NCBI RefSeq assembly: GCF_030651625.1
Contig: NZ_JAUSCF010000035.1
Location: 1-64,000 of the forward strand
Reading direction: 5' to 3'
Length of the DNA: 64,000 nt
DNA from: Hydrogenophaga sp.
GTDB lineage: Bacteria; Pseudomonadota; Gammaproteobacteria; Burkholderiales; Burkholderiaceae_C
The translations under genes were made by a program, and so were the position numbers. How positions within the stretch are numbered: position 1 is the stretch's first letter; each line of letters starts with the position of its first letter. This document shows positions 1-8,610 of the stretch, piece after piece. A model generated the notes under the pieces. The model had not been told where the DNA came from, searched no databases, and saw nothing but the letters and a program-made list of their open reading frames with translations.

Positions 1-1
1 G

Positions 2-364
2 GCGATCGAGCACCGCAACCGGAGCGCTCGAGATGCTTTTGTACGTGAACTGACCGAGCCAGCCAAGGGCTTTCATGACCGCGACATGTACGTTTTTGCG
101 CTTGACCGGCAGGGCGTCTACCGGGCGTTCGGTGGCAAGCCCGAGAAGGTGGGCAGTCGGGTGCAGGACATCGCGGGCGTGGACGGTCAGGCTTTGCTGG
201 AGAACAGTGTGGCGCAAGCGGAAGTGGAGCCAGGCTGGGTGGAGTATGACATTGCCAATCCGGTCACCGGGGCCATTCAGGGCAAGATGTCTTACGTGGT
301 CAAGGTTGACGAGCTCTACGTGGGTTGCGGGGTTTACAAGACTGTGGCTGCACGCACGGGATAA
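2..364 (+). CDS. Chemoreceptor C-terminal Cache domain (5' truncated)
   Basis: This is the 3' end of a gene that begins before the window. The open frame runs in from base 2 and encodes about 120 residues ending in VYKTVAARTG. The visible part matches the end of a Cache sensory domain: YVFALDRQGVYRAFGG, then PGWVEYDIANPVTG, then KMSYV and a terminal GVYK strand. Cache domains bind small ligands outside the cytoplasm. Some betaproteobacterial methyl-accepting chemotaxis proteins carry one at the C-terminus, which is the most likely parent. A Cache-only protein or other sensor is possible, because no signalling domain is visible here. No terminator follows; repeats do. Confidence 0.7.
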   Translation, partial: AIEHRNRSARDAFVRELTEPAKGFHDRDMYVFALDRQGVYRAFGGKPEKVGSRVQDIAGVDGQALLENSVAQAEVEPGWVEYDIANPVTGAIQGKMSYVVKVDELYVGCGVYKTVAARTG

Positions 365-366
365 AG

Positions 367-457
367 ACTCCACCCCCGCGCCGCGCTTCGCGCGTCACCC
401 CCTCAAGGGGGCGATACCAGTCGTCCGGCAAAGCCGGCCCGACGGCATCTCTGGAAT
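367..457. repeat. GC-rich palindromic intergenic repeat, copy 1
   Basis: The copy has the family pattern: a run of C, a short GC palindrome (gcgcttcgcgc), C5TCAAG5, then ccagt..ccggcaaagccggc and a final ggcatctctgg. Other copies lie at 484, 15450, 19418, 24250, 24418, 57795 and 58811. Related versions are inside two genes at 17922 and 32519. Confidence 0.75.
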
Positions 458-483
458 GAGGCACTTCACTAAGGAGGCATTGG

Positions 484-571
484 AAACACCCCCGCAACGC
501 TTCGCGTTACCGCCCCAAGGGAGCAATGCCAGTGGCCCGGCAAAGCCGGTTCCACGGCATCTCTGGACTGA
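484..571. repeat. GC-rich palindromic intergenic repeat, copy 2
   Basis: Same modules as copy 1 in the same order and orientation (acgcttcgcgt palindrome, cccaaggg core, ccggcaaagccgg stem, ggcatctctgg end), 26 bp further on. The two copies fill most of the 400-bp gap before the next gene. The remainder, about 572-760, shows no feature I recognise. Confidence 0.75.
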
Positions 572-771
572 TTCACCTTCGCTCTCGAAGTGCTGCCTGG
601 CGAACTTGGCTGCACGCGCTCTTTTTTGAATCTGCATCGATCGAACATCATCCCTCCGGTTTCGGTGACCTTCGGGCCGCGATCGGCGTTGAACATGCCG
701 CCTCACCGGTTGACGGACGGTACCTCGGTCTGCATGATGCAGCGCATCGGCAACCAACTGAGGAGAAGAAC

Positions 772-2232
772 GTGAACATGAATGCCATGTGGGACTCGCT
801 TCAAAACACATTGGGCAGCCACATTCCCCAGCTGCTGGGAGCCTTGGCCATTCTGGTGATTGGCTGGCTGATTGCGGTGGGCGTGCGAGCGGCCACACGC
901 AAGAGCCTGGGTTTCGTGGGCGTGAACCACCGCTTTGGCAAGCTCACCGGCGCATCGGTGGACATTGAAGGTGCGGTGGCGCTGGGCCTGTTCTGGGTGG
1001 TGATCCTGCTGGCGCTGGCGGCGGTCTTCAACTCGCTGAACCTGGCGCAGGTGTCTGGTCCGTTCGCTGCGCTGACCACGCAACTCTTTGAATACGCTCC
1101 CCGACTGATCGGCGGACTCATATTGGCATTGGTGGCCTGGCTGGTGGCCAGTGTGGTGCGAGGGGTCACGCAACGCTTGCTCGACAAGACGACGCTGGAT
1201 GAAAAGCTCAGCGAACACGCCGACATGTCGCCCATGAGCGAGGGCCTGGCCAGTGCGCTGTTCTGGCTGGTCATTCTGCTGTTCGTGCCGGCGGTGCTGG
1301 GCGCTCTGGACATGCAAGGCCTGCTTGATCCCCTGCGCGCCATGGTGGGCAAAACGCTGGACATGCTGCCCAACGCAGTGGCCGCCGTCATCATCGGCGG
1401 CGTGGGCTGGATCGTGGCCACCGTGCTGCGCAACCTCACAGCCAACCTGACACGCACAGCCGGCATCGACCAGCTTGGGGGCAAGGCGGGGCTGAACGAC
1501 TCGGTCAAGCTCTCCAGCGTTGTGGGCACGCTGGTTTTTGTGGTGGTCTTTGTGCCCTCTCTGATTGCCGCACTCGATGCATTGAGAATCGAAGCCATCT
1601 CCCTGCCCGCCACCCGCATGCTCGCCATGCTGCTCGAGGCGGTGCCTCACATCATTGCGGCGGCACTGATTCTGGTCATCACCTGGATGGTGGCCTCATT
1701 CGCCAGCAAGTTGCTCGCAGGCCTGCTGGCGGCGCTGGGCTTTGACACGCTGCCACAACGCGTGGGCATGGCCCATGCTTTTGAGACCACCAGCCCCTCC
1801 ACCTTCGTGGGCCGTGTGGTGCTGTTTTTTGCGATGCTGTTCGCCACCGTGGAAGCAGCAGGGCAGCTCGGGTTCACCCAGGTCAGCGACATCGTCGCCA
1901 ATTTCATCGAGTTTGGTGGCCATGTGCTGCTGGGTTCGGCCATCCTGGTGATTGGCTTCTGGCTCGCCAATGTGGCCTACGACGCCATTGACCGCGCCAG
2001 CGGTGCCAACACCAAGGGCCTCGCCCGCATTGCGCGGTTTGCCATCCTGGCGCTGGTGATTGCGATGGGTCTGCGCGCCATGGGCATTGCCGACGACATC
2101 GTGAACCTGGCCTTTGGCCTCACGCTGGGTGCGGTGGCGGTGGCGGTGGCGCTGTCGTTCGGGCTGGGCGGGCGCGAGGCGGCCGGCAAGCTGATGGATC
2201 ATTGGCTTTCCAAGCTCCGTCGCGACAATTGA
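772..2232 (+). CDS. Multi-TM mechanosensitive-channel-like protein with conserved TM-helix repeats
   Basis: An integral inner-membrane protein of 486 residues. It contains about five repeats of the conserved TM-helix type (a hydrophobic stretch with ..ILVIGW..A then a basic, amphipathic tail), for example LLGALAILVIGWLIA, LIGGLILALVAWLVAS, AVAAVIIGGVGWIVA, IIAAALILVITWMVAS and VLLGSAILVIGFWLA. The C-terminus has LSFGLGGREAAGKLM. Proteins with this repeat (CmpX-like) are annotated as small-conductance mechanosensitive channels, but I see no full MscS beta domain. The chosen start is GTG at 772, six bases after AGGAG; the ATG at 778 is equally plausible. An open frame extends further upstream only into repeat DNA. 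Confidence 0.8.
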   Translation: MNMNAMWDSLQNTLGSHIPQLLGALAILVIGWLIAVGVRAATRKSLGFVGVNHRFGKLTGASVDIEGAVALGLFWVVILLALAAVFNSLNLAQVSGPFAALTTQLFEYAPRLIGGLILALVAWLVASVVRGVTQRLLDKTTLDEKLSEHADMSPMSEGLASALFWLVILLFVPAVLGALDMQGLLDPLRAMVGKTLDMLPNAVAAVIIGGVGWIVATVLRNLTANLTRTAGIDQLGGKAGLNDSVKLSSVVGTLVFVVVFVPSLIAALDALRIEAISLPATRMLAMLLEAVPHIIAAALILVITWMVASFASKLLAGLLAALGFDTLPQRVGMAHAFETTSPSTFVGRVVLFFAMLFATVEAAGQLGFTQVSDIVANFIEFGGHVLLGSAILVIGFWLANVAYDAIDRASGANTKGLARIARFAILALVIAMGLRAMGIADDIVNLAFGLTLGAVAVAVALSFGLGGREAAGKLMDHWLSKLRRDN

Positions 2233-2302
2233 AGCTCGGCGCCTGAGGGCCTTGCACCACCGATCGGCCACTGGCTGATTCACAACCTGACCTTCCGAGA
2301 CC

Positions 2303-2728
2303 ATGACATCCCTGCACCCCAGCGTGACCCATGAAATGTTGCAACAAGCCCTGACGGACTGGTTCGCGCCCTGGGTGCGATCACTGGGGCTGCAGGTGGT
2401 GTCGTTCGACGATGGCGAAGCGACCCTGCGCCTTCCACACAGCGATCAGCTCAGCCGGATCGGCGGCACGGTGTGCGGTCAGGCCCTCATGTCGGCGGCG
2501 GACACGGCCATGGTCCTGGCCATCGTCACGCGGCTGGGCAATCAGCGACCCATGACCACCGTGCAGATCAACACCAGCTTCCTGAAGCCCTTGTCCGGCC
2601 AGAATGCCCTGGTCACCGCAAGGCTGATCCGCGCGGGGCGCACTCTCGCTTTCGGTGAGATCGACATCTGCAGCGAGACGGATGGGCAGAGCGTCTGCCG
2701 GGCCAGCACCACCTACGCGCTGCTCTGA
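2303..2728 (+). CDS. PaaI-type hotdog thioesterase
   Basis: A 141-residue cytoplasmic protein of the hotdog fold that probably hydrolyses an acyl-CoA or aryl-CoA thioester. Typical features are the IGGTVCGQALMSAADTAM helix region near residues 53-70, the TVQINTSFLKP strand after it, and a final RASTTYALL strand. The usual catalytic Asp/Glu position is occupied by the Asp in SAADTAM. The length fits the family. It lies 70 bp after the channel gene on the same strand. The substrate cannot be deduced from context. Confidence 0.82.
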   Translation: MTSLHPSVTHEMLQQALTDWFAPWVRSLGLQVVSFDDGEATLRLPHSDQLSRIGGTVCGQALMSAADTAMVLAIVTRLGNQRPMTTVQINTSFLKPLSGQNALVTARLIRAGRTLAFGEIDICSETDGQSVCRASTTYALL

Positions 2729-2794
2729 AAAGCCAGCGGCCAGGCTTCTCCCGTAAAATCTCGCCAGTTTTTGTTTCACAGATCCGGAGAAGCC

Positions 2795-2938
2795 ATGTCC
2801 AAGCCAGACCACGCAACCCCTCACGACCAGCCCCAGGACGTGGTGGAGTCCATCGTTCCCCTGATGCCGATCGTGCTGCCAGTGGCTGGCGCCGTACTGA
2901 TGTTTCTGCTGGCCTTTATCGCTATCTTCATGGCCTGA
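2795..2938 (+). CDS. Small single-pass membrane protein (47 aa), hypothetical
   Basis: ATG follows a good ribosome binding site (GGAGA at 2786-2790). The 47 residues have a hydrophilic N-terminal third (MSKPDHATPHDQPQD), then one long hydrophobic segment ending in LLAFIAIFMA and no cytoplasmic tail. A strong rho-independent terminator follows 20 bp after the stop, so this looks like a real, separately ended gene. I do not recognise a family. The N-terminus probably faces the cytoplasm. It may be a subunit or regulator of a membrane complex, but nothing beside it says which. Confidence 0.6.
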   Translation: MSKPDHATPHDQPQDVVESIVPLMPIVLPVAGAVLMFLLAFIAIFMA

Positions 2939-2957
2939 AGCCCCTCACAGAACCAAG

Positions 2958-2990
2958 AGCCGAAAGCCTTCGCGGGTTTTCGGCTTTTTT
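2958..2990 (+). terminator. Rho-independent terminator after the 47-aa gene
   Basis: Arms AGCCGAAA (2958-2965) and TTTCGGCT (2978-2985) are followed by a T run to 2990. It ends the 2303-2938 transcript and insulates pckG. Confidence 0.88.
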
Positions 2991-3040
2991 GTCTCCTGAT
3001 TGCGCGAAAACCGTTAAAAGCATTACGTTATGCAGGTTTT

Positions 3041-3100
3041 GCATGTAACTTGCCGGTAACTGACCGGCCGCTTTCATAAAATCCAGGTAACTGGCCGACA
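3041..3100 (+). promoter_or_regulatory. Three phased GTAACT repeats upstream of pckG
   Basis: GTAACT occurs at 3045, 3056 and 3087, spaced 11 and 31 bp, so all three face the same side of the helix. The second sits in the palindrome CCGGTaactgACCGG (3054-3068) and the third in CCAGgtaaCTGG (3083-3094). ATGCA-N5-TGCAT lies just before (about 3030-3044). The cluster is about 200 bp before the pckG start in an otherwise empty 350-bp gap. I read it as a likely operator for a sugar- or gluconeogenesis-linked regulator, but the protein is unknown. Confidence 0.4.
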
Positions 3101-3291
3101 CGCGGACCAAAACCCGGGACCACCAACCCGCTTTTTGCCATCTTGCTGCACCGCAAACCGCACCGCAGCCCCAAGCGCCGACCGTCCTTTTCGCACAAGG
3201 GACACCATTGCAGCCGTCTCGGGCCCCAGGGCCGCAGACGGCTGCTGGCGTCGCTCGTGCACACCGGTTTACAAACTCTGGAGCTTCCTCG

Positions 3292-5160
3292 ATGAATTCA
3301 CCCGTGATGCAGGGCCTCGACCTCAACACCCCCCCCTATGTGAAGAACGCGCGCCTGATCGCCTGGGTGGCTGACATGGCCGCCCTGTGCCAGCCTGCGC
3401 GTATCCATTGGTGCGACGGCAGCGAGGCCGAATACGACGCGTTTTGCCAGCAGCTGGTGGACGCAGGCACCTTCCGCAAACTCAATGAAGCCAAGCGACC
3501 CAACAGCTACCTGGCGTGCTCGGATCCATCCGACGTGGCGCGCGTGGAAGATCGCACCTTCATCTGCTCCGAAAAGCAGGAAGACGCCGGCCCGACCAAC
3601 AACTGGGTGGCCCCCGCCGACATGCGGGCTACCCTGCGCCCGCTGTTCGAAGGCTGCATGCGCGGCCGCACCATGTACGTGGTGCCGTTCAGCATGGGAC
3701 CTCTGGGCTCGCACATCGCCCACATTGGCGTCGAGCTGACCGACAGCGCCTACGTGGCAGTGAACCAGCGCCTCATGACCCGCATGGGCAAGGCGGTGTA
3801 CGACGTGCTCGGCACCGATGGCACTTTCGTGCCCTGCATGCACACCGTGGGCGCCCCCCTGGCTGAAGGGGAAACCGACCAGACTTCGTGGCCGTGCAAT
3901 CCCACCACCAAGTACATCGTCCACTACCCTGAAACACAGGAAATCTGGAGCTACGGCTCCGGCTACGGCGGCAACGCGCTGCTGGGCAAGAAGTGTCTTG
4001 CGCTGCGCATTGCATCCACCATGGGTCGCACGCAGGGGTGGCTGGCCGAGCACATGCTCATCCTGGGCGTGACCAACCCGCAAGGCCGCAAGTACCACGT
4101 GGCAGCGGCCTTCCCCAGTGCCTGCGGCAAGACCAATTTTTCGATGCTGGTACCCCCTGCCGCATTTGACGGCTGGAAGGTCACCACCATTGGCGACGAC
4201 ATCGCGTGGATCAAACCGCACGACGACGGCAGGCTGTATGCCATCAACCCCGAGGCGGGCTATTTCGGCGTGGCTCCCGGCACCAACACCCTGTCCAACC
4301 CCAACTGCATGGCCAGCCTGGACCGCGACGTGATCTTCACCAACGTGGCACTGACCGATGACGGCGACGTGTGGTGGGAAGGCATGGAGCAGGACACGGG
4401 CAAGGTGCCCGCGCACCTGATCGACTGGCAGGGCAAGGACTGGACGCCCGAAATCGCAAGGCAGACCGGCGCCAAGGCCGCGCACCCGAACGCCCGCTTC
4501 ACTGTGGCCGCGACCAACAACCCGGCACTGGACAGCGCCTGGGACGATCCTGCTGGCGTGCCCATCGATGCCTTCATCTTCGGTGGCCGCCGCTCCACAA
4601 CGGTGCCGCTGGTGACCGAGGCGCGCACCTGGAAAGAAGGTGTCTACATGGCCGCCACCATGGGTTCGGAAACCACGGCCGCCGCGTTTGGTGCCCAGGG
4701 AGTGGTGCGCCGCGATCCGTTCGCGATGCTGCCCTTCTGCGGATACAACATGAGTGACTACTTCCAGCACTGGCTGGACATGGAGCAAACCCTGCTGTCC
4801 AAAGGTGCGGCTCTGCCGAAGATCTTCTGCGTCAACTGGTTCCGCAAGAACGAGGCCGGCAAGTTCGTCTGGCCGGGCTTTGGCGAGAACATGCGCGTGC
4901 TCAAGTGGATGATCGACCGCATCGAGGGGCAGACCCCCGGCCAGGAAACCATGTTCGGTGTCGCCCCGGACTACAGCGAGATCAACTGGAGCGGACTGGG
5001 ATTCACGCCCGAGCAGTTCGAAACCGTGACCCACATCGACAGGAGCGCCTGGCTTGAAGAATTCAAGCTGCACGACGCCCTGTTCGAACAACTGGCCCAC
5101 CGCCTGCCAGCGGCGCTGCTCACCACCCGGGCGGACCTGGAAAAGCGGCTCGCAGCCTGA
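3292..5160 (+). CDS. pckG: Phosphoenolpyruvate carboxykinase (GTP)
   Basis: Cytoplasmic gluconeogenic enzyme: oxaloacetate + GTP to phosphoenolpyruvate + GDP + CO2. At 622 residues it has the normal length for the GTP-dependent family, unlike the shorter ATP type. Signatures are [15 protein letters not shown] (residues 75-89, phosphate-binding Arg), the P-loop [10 protein letters not shown] (273-282) with the reactive Cys278, TIGDDIAW after it (metal-binding Asp), and the nucleotide-site segment [11 protein letters not shown] in the C-terminal half. The ATG at 3292 was chosen because GGAG precedes it and the family N-terminus begins there. Upstream in-frame codons encode a low-complexity extension. 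It is monocistronic: a terminator lies on each side. The phased repeats upstream suggest carbon-source regulation. Confidence 0.97.
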   Translation: MNSPVMQGLDLNTPPYVKNARLIAWVADMAALCQPARIHWCDGSEAEYDAFCQQLVDAGTFRKLNEAKRPNSYLACSDPSDVARVEDRTFICSEKQEDAGPTNNWVAPADMRATLRPLFEGCMRGRTMYVVPFSMGPLGSHIAHIGVELTDSAYVAVNQRLMTRMGKAVYDVLGTDGTFVPCMHTVGAPLAEGETDQTSWPCNPTTKYIVHYPETQEIWSYGSGYGGNALLGKKCLALRIASTMGRTQGWLAEHMLILGVTNPQGRKYHVAAAFPSACGKTNFSMLVPPAAFDGWKVTTIGDDIAWIKPHDDGRLYAINPEAGYFGVAPGTNTLSNPNCMASLDRDVIFTNVALTDDGDVWWEGMEQDTGKVPAHLIDWQGKDWTPEIARQTGAKAAHPNARFTVAATNNPALDSAWDDPAGVPIDAFIFGGRRSTTVPLVTEARTWKEGVYMAATMGSETTAAAFGAQGVVRRDPFAMLPFCGYNMSDYFQHWLDMEQTLLSKGAALPKIFCVNWFRKNEAGKFVWPGFGENMRVLKWMIDRIEGQTPGQETMFGVAPDYSEINWSGLGFTPEQFETVTHIDRSAWLEEFKLHDALFEQLAHRLPAALLTTRADLEKRLAA

Positions 5161-5250
5161 AGCATTCCCGTCAACTGGGCCTGGACACAGCCGCCTGCGC
5201 CTGAGCGCACGCGGCGTGCAAATTCAGAGCCATCGACAAACCCCGCAAGA

Positions 5251-5288
5251 CAACAAAAAAGCCACCGGAACCCGGTGGCTTTTTTGTT
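5251..5288. terminator. Bidirectional terminator between pckG and the converging gene
   Basis: A perfect inverted repeat, CAACAAAAAAGCCACCGG with loop AAC and its complement. It has T runs on both strands, so it ends pckG (+) and the gene at 5316-5903 (-). Confidence 0.92.
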
Positions 5289-5315
5289 GGGACCTGAGCG
5301 GCCGTAGGGTTGCTA

Positions 5316-5903
5316 TCAGATGTAGTACAGGTGGATGTTGCGGCTGCGTTGCTCGGTCAGGCGCTCAATGAAACCATTCCAGCCGGTGCGCCCCGCGGTG
5401 GCCGGCGCGGCCATTTCGGTGCTCATGCCCAGCGGGGCCAGGGCTTCGCTGAAATCGCAAGCGGCGGTGCGGGATGCCACAGACTCGTTGCTTTCGGCGC
5501 GTTCACGCACCACGGCTTGCTGCAGTTCGTGCATCAGACGGGGGTCGCTCTGGGCAATGCTCCAGAGACGGGCGTCTGCGCGGGCCTGGGCAATGGTCTG
5601 CGACCAGCCGTCGAGGGACCGTACGGTGCGCAAGGCGACGGAGCGGGCGGTGCCGGCAAACAGCGCCATACCGGCAAACACCACCACCCAGAGCGCCACC
5701 CAGGCGAGGAACAGATGACCATCGGCCCAGATGTTGATGAGCCGGTCTGCCAGCACCACCATGGCGGCCACCACGGCGGCCAGCAGCATCGCGGCCAGAC
5801 CGCGAGCGTTTTCGGTCTGTCTTGTGCTGGCTGCAGCGGTGACAGACGCTTTGGCACGCAAGGGACGAAGGGTCAGGACAGGGTTGGGGGCAGTGGTGCT
5901 CAT
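5316..5903 (-). CDS. Hypothetical membrane protein with two TM segments
   Basis: The 195-residue product has a basic, Thr/Ala-rich cytoplasmic N-terminus (about 34 residues), then two hydrophobic segments: AAMLLAAVVAAMVVLAD near 37-53 and LFLAWVALWVVVFAGMALFA near 63-82. A soluble, Arg/Ala/Glu-rich C-terminal region of about 110 residues ends in NIHLYYI. I recognise no family. The start ATG follows AAGGA. It is transcribed divergently from the LysR gene across a 99-bp gap that contains palindromes, so it could be the LysR target. Confidence 0.6.
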   Translation of the reverse strand: MSTTAPNPVLTLRPLRAKASVTAAASTRQTENARGLAAMLLAAVVAAMVVLADRLINIWADGHLFLAWVALWVVVFAGMALFAGTARSVALRTVRSLDGWSQTIAQARADARLWSIAQSDPRLMHELQQAVVRERAESNESVASRTAACDFSEALAPLGMSTEMAAPATAGRTGWNGFIERLTEQRSRNIHLYYI

Positions 5904-5946
5904 GGCGGTTCCTTGAAATCAAATGTCTTTTGGACAGCGCAATACT

Positions 5947-6000
5947 AGGGTTAACCCTGAATGTTTGCCAATTTATCTTTGTGATGACTTATATTCACAA
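5947..6000. promoter_or_regulatory. Palindromes in the divergent LysR/membrane-protein promoter
   Basis: AGGGTTAACCCT (5947-5958) is a perfect 12-bp palindrome. TTGTGA-N10-TCACAA (5979-6000) is a second inverted repeat, directly before the LysR start. Such pairs are typical of a LysR recognition site plus an activation or promoter site. Which one LysR binds is not visible. Confidence 0.45.
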
Positions 6001-6002
6001 GG

Positions 6003-6995
6003 GTGATTAATGAACGCAGCTTCCGTACACTTGACCTGAACCTGCTTCGGGTGTTTGACGAGGTCATGGCCGAACGCAACCTCACGCGGGCGGCGCACAA
6101 CCTCTCCATGACGCAGCCGGCGGTCAGCAACGCCTTGCGCCGCCTGCGGGAAGCACTGGGCGACGATCTGGTTAGGCGCTCGGGCTACGGGGTCGAGCCG
6201 ACACCGACGGCACTGTCGCTGTGGCCCACGGTTCGGGATGCGTTGCACCAGTTGCGCGTGTCGCTGGCGCCGGGCGAATTCGACCCTCGGACCGCATCCA
6301 ACGCCTTCGTGCTGGCCATGGCCGATGCCACCGCTGCCAAGATCGTGCCCGGTCTGGTGGACATTCTGGAGAATGAGGCACCGGGCGTGAGCCTGCGGAT
6401 ATTGCCCCTGACCACCCGTGATCCGCGGGAACTGCTGGAGTCGGGCGCAGCCGATCTGGTCATCGGACACTTCCCGGGGGTGCTGGCAGAACTGGGCGCC
6501 CTGCATCTGAAGGAGAGCACACCCCGCTTCGTTCATCAGCGGCTATACGACGGGGAATACGTGGTGGTGATGCGGCGCGGTCACCCCTTGGCCCAGGGGC
6601 CGCTCACGCTGGACGCCTACTGCGCCGCGCGCCATCTTCTGGTGAGCTTTTCAGGTCGTCCTTTTGGGTTTGTGGACGAGGCGCTGGCAGGATTGTCTCG
6701 GCAGCGCCGCGTGGTGCTCACAGTCAATCAGTTTTTCACAGCGGGGCGTGTGGTGGCCAATACCGATCTGCTCACGGTCTTGCCTCGGCATTTTGTGGGC
6801 GCGACCGGCATGGAGGACGAGCTGGCGCTCTGCGAACTGCCCCTGCCGGTGCCGCCCGTGCATGTCGACAGTCTCTGGCACCGGCAGGCCGAACACCAGA
6901 GTGCGCACCGGTGGCTGCGGCTGGCGGTGGAGATGGCATCGGCACGGGGGTTTGCCATTGCGTCGGCACTGGCCGAGCGCCCTGCCACACAATGA
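6003..6995 (+). CDS. LysR-family transcriptional regulator
   Basis: Residues 1-65 form the LysR winged helix: DLNLLRVFDEVMAERNLTRA, then SMTQPAVSNALRRLREALGDD. A two-lobed substrate-binding domain follows, of the NodD/nitroaromatic-regulator type judging by LVIGHFPG and HVDSLWHRQAEHQSAHRWL near the end. At 330 residues it is slightly long. The start is a GTG at 6003 with no good ribosome site, but no other start keeps the whole DNA-binding domain. The stop overlaps nothing and the next start is 4 bp away. The ligand is unknown. The divergent gene 5316-5903 is the natural target candidate. Confidence 0.85.
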   Translation: MINERSFRTLDLNLLRVFDEVMAERNLTRAAHNLSMTQPAVSNALRRLREALGDDLVRRSGYGVEPTPTALSLWPTVRDALHQLRVSLAPGEFDPRTASNAFVLAMADATAAKIVPGLVDILENEAPGVSLRILPLTTRDPRELLESGAADLVIGHFPGVLAELGALHLKESTPRFVHQRLYDGEYVVVMRRGHPLAQGPLTLDAYCAARHLLVSFSGRPFGFVDEALAGLSRQRRVVLTVNQFFTAGRVVANTDLLTVLPRHFVGATGMEDELALCELPLPVPPVHVDSLWHRQAEHQSAHRWLRLAVEMASARGFAIASALAERPATQ

Positions 6996-6999
6996 ACAC

Positions 7000-7989
7000 A
7001 TGAAACTGCAACTGCTGAGCGACCTCCACCTCGAAGCCAACCGCGAGTTCCAGGCCGAACCGGCCGCAGGCGCGAATCTGCTGGTGCTGGCGGGCGACAT
7101 TGGCTCCTACCAGGCGCGGCACGATGGAAGCGTCATGGACGAACCTGACTGGGGCTTGCAGCGTTTCTCGCCCCTGCCCCGGTACGCGGGCTGGCCGGTG
7201 CCGGTGCTTTTTGTGCCCGGCAATCATGAGTACGACGCACTTGATGTCGATGAAGCACATACCCAGTTGCGGCAGACCTGCGACCGGCTGGGCATAACCT
7301 GGCTGGAACGCGAAACGCTTGAGATCGAAGGCGTGCGCTGGATCGGTACCACCCTGTGGAGCGACTTCGACGCGCTGGGCGACCTCAACCTGCAAAGACC
7401 CCCTGCTGATGGCTCGCGGGCCAATTCCGGGGGAAAGGCCATGCGCCGCACCAGCGATCCGCTCACCCACCGTCATCAACAACGGGAAAAGGCCTTTCGA
7501 GCGGCCAATTTCTACCTGTCCAAAGTGGCCAGCCACCGCCATGGGCGCCTGTTTGACGCCGAAGCCATGCGCGCCCTGGGGCTGGAATGCCAGGACTGGT
7601 TGCACGCGGCCCTGCAGCGCCCGTTTGAAGGTCCCACGGTGGTGGTGACCCACTTTGCGCCCACGTTGCACAGCGCAGATCCCCGGTATGGTTTGCGCCC
7701 CGGAACAGCGGGATTCTGCAATGGGCTCGACGATTGGCTGTCCCTGGCCGATCTGTGGCTGCACGGCCACCTGCATTGCCCGCAAGACAGGCAGGTGGGG
7801 CGCTGCCGCATCGTGGCCAACCCGCTGGGCTATGCCGACAAGGATGAGCAGAAGGGGTTCCAGATGCAGCAGCTCATCGAGGTTCCCCGTATCAGGCGCA
7901 CCGGCACGGACTTTGCGCCAGCGCAAAGCGCCGGCGCACCAGCCCCCTACACTGGCAGCCATTCCACCTGTTCAGGAGACACACCATGA
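7000..7989 (+). CDS. Metallophosphoesterase (calcineurin-like)
   Basis: A 329-residue cytoplasmic phosphoesterase with the five metal-binding blocks of the family in order: SDLHLE (residues 7-12), AGDIG (near 33), GNHEYDALD (near 77), HFAPT and finally HGHLHC. The two-metal site predicts hydrolysis of a phosphomonoester or phosphodiester, but the substrate cannot be read from sequence. The ATG at 7000 is 4 bp after the LysR stop, and the gene ends in an ATGA overlap with the universal stress protein gene, so the three are probably co-transcribed. Upstream in-frame codons lie within lysR and are ignored. Confidence 0.87.
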   Translation: MKLQLLSDLHLEANREFQAEPAAGANLLVLAGDIGSYQARHDGSVMDEPDWGLQRFSPLPRYAGWPVPVLFVPGNHEYDALDVDEAHTQLRQTCDRLGITWLERETLEIEGVRWIGTTLWSDFDALGDLNLQRPPADGSRANSGGKAMRRTSDPLTHRHQQREKAFRAANFYLSKVASHRHGRLFDAEAMRALGLECQDWLHAALQRPFEGPTVVVTHFAPTLHSADPRYGLRPGTAGFCNGLDDWLSLADLWLHGHLHCPQDRQVGRCRIVANPLGYADKDEQKGFQMQQLIEVPRIRRTGTDFAPAQSAGAPAPYTGSHSTCSGDTP

Positions 7990-8408
7990 AGATCTTGCTC
8001 GCCGTAGACGGCAGTGGTTTCACCAAAAAGATGCTGGCCTACCTGGCTACGCACGATGAGTGGCTGGGCGCGACCCACAGCTACACCCTGGTCACCGTGC
8101 AGACCCCTCTGCCGCCTCGCGCAAGGGCCGCTGTCGGAGCCGAGATCGCCAACGGCTTCTATGCCGACGAGGCCGAAAAGGTCTCTGCCCCGGTGGTCAA
8201 GTTTCTCAAACGCCACGGGATCAATGTCGAGGTGGTGCACAAGGTCGGATCGCCCGGCGAAATGATTGCCAAGATCGCCAATGCGGGCAAATTCGACCTG
8301 TTGATGATGGGCTCCCACGGCCACGGTGCCTTCGGCAACCTCGTCATGGGTTCGGTGGCGACCAAGGTGCTGGCCCAGTGCAAGGTGCCGGTTCTGCTGG
8401 TGAGATAG
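7986..8408 (+). CDS. Universal stress protein, UspA family
   Basis: A 140-residue single-domain Usp. It starts MKILLAVDGS (strand 1 and the conserved Asp) and has the nucleotide-binding loop GSHGHGAFGNLVMGSVA at 109-125, which fits the ATP-binding subgroup (G-x2-G-x9-G-S/T). It ends KVPVLLVR as the family does. Translation is coupled to the phosphoesterase by a 4-bp overlap. Such proteins bind ATP and help cells through starvation or oxidative stress; the specific role is unknown. The 200 bp that follow hold nothing recognisable. Confidence 0.9.
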   Translation: MKILLAVDGSGFTKKMLAYLATHDEWLGATHSYTLVTVQTPLPPRARAAVGAEIANGFYADEAEKVSAPVVKFLKRHGINVEVVHKVGSPGEMIAKIANAGKFDLLMMGSHGHGAFGNLVMGSVATKVLAQCKVPVLLVR

Positions 8409-8610
8409 GCCTCCTGCGCCGCCTGGAGGCCTCCCGCCGAAGTGAGGACGAACCCTTGGACCTGTGGAGTCGGTTCTTGCAATTCCCCGGATGGGAAGCG
8501 GCCTGCCTGCTGAGCATCCGGCGTGCCATCGCGCTGCCAGCCGCAACTTTCATCGCACGAGGCGGTTGAAACGCCTCTGGTTGCCGTTGGCTGAAGCCCT
8601 CGAGAACGCG

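Noticed and set aside
365..771. An N-terminal extension of the channel protein reaching back to 526
   Set aside because: The extra residues come from repeat DNA and are not membrane-like. A proper ribosome site precedes 772.
3298..5100. A 600-codon open frame on the minus strand opposite pckG
   Set aside because: It is exactly antiparallel to a certain gene, His/Gly/Val-rich and without any domain. Such antisense frames arise from high-GC codon bias.
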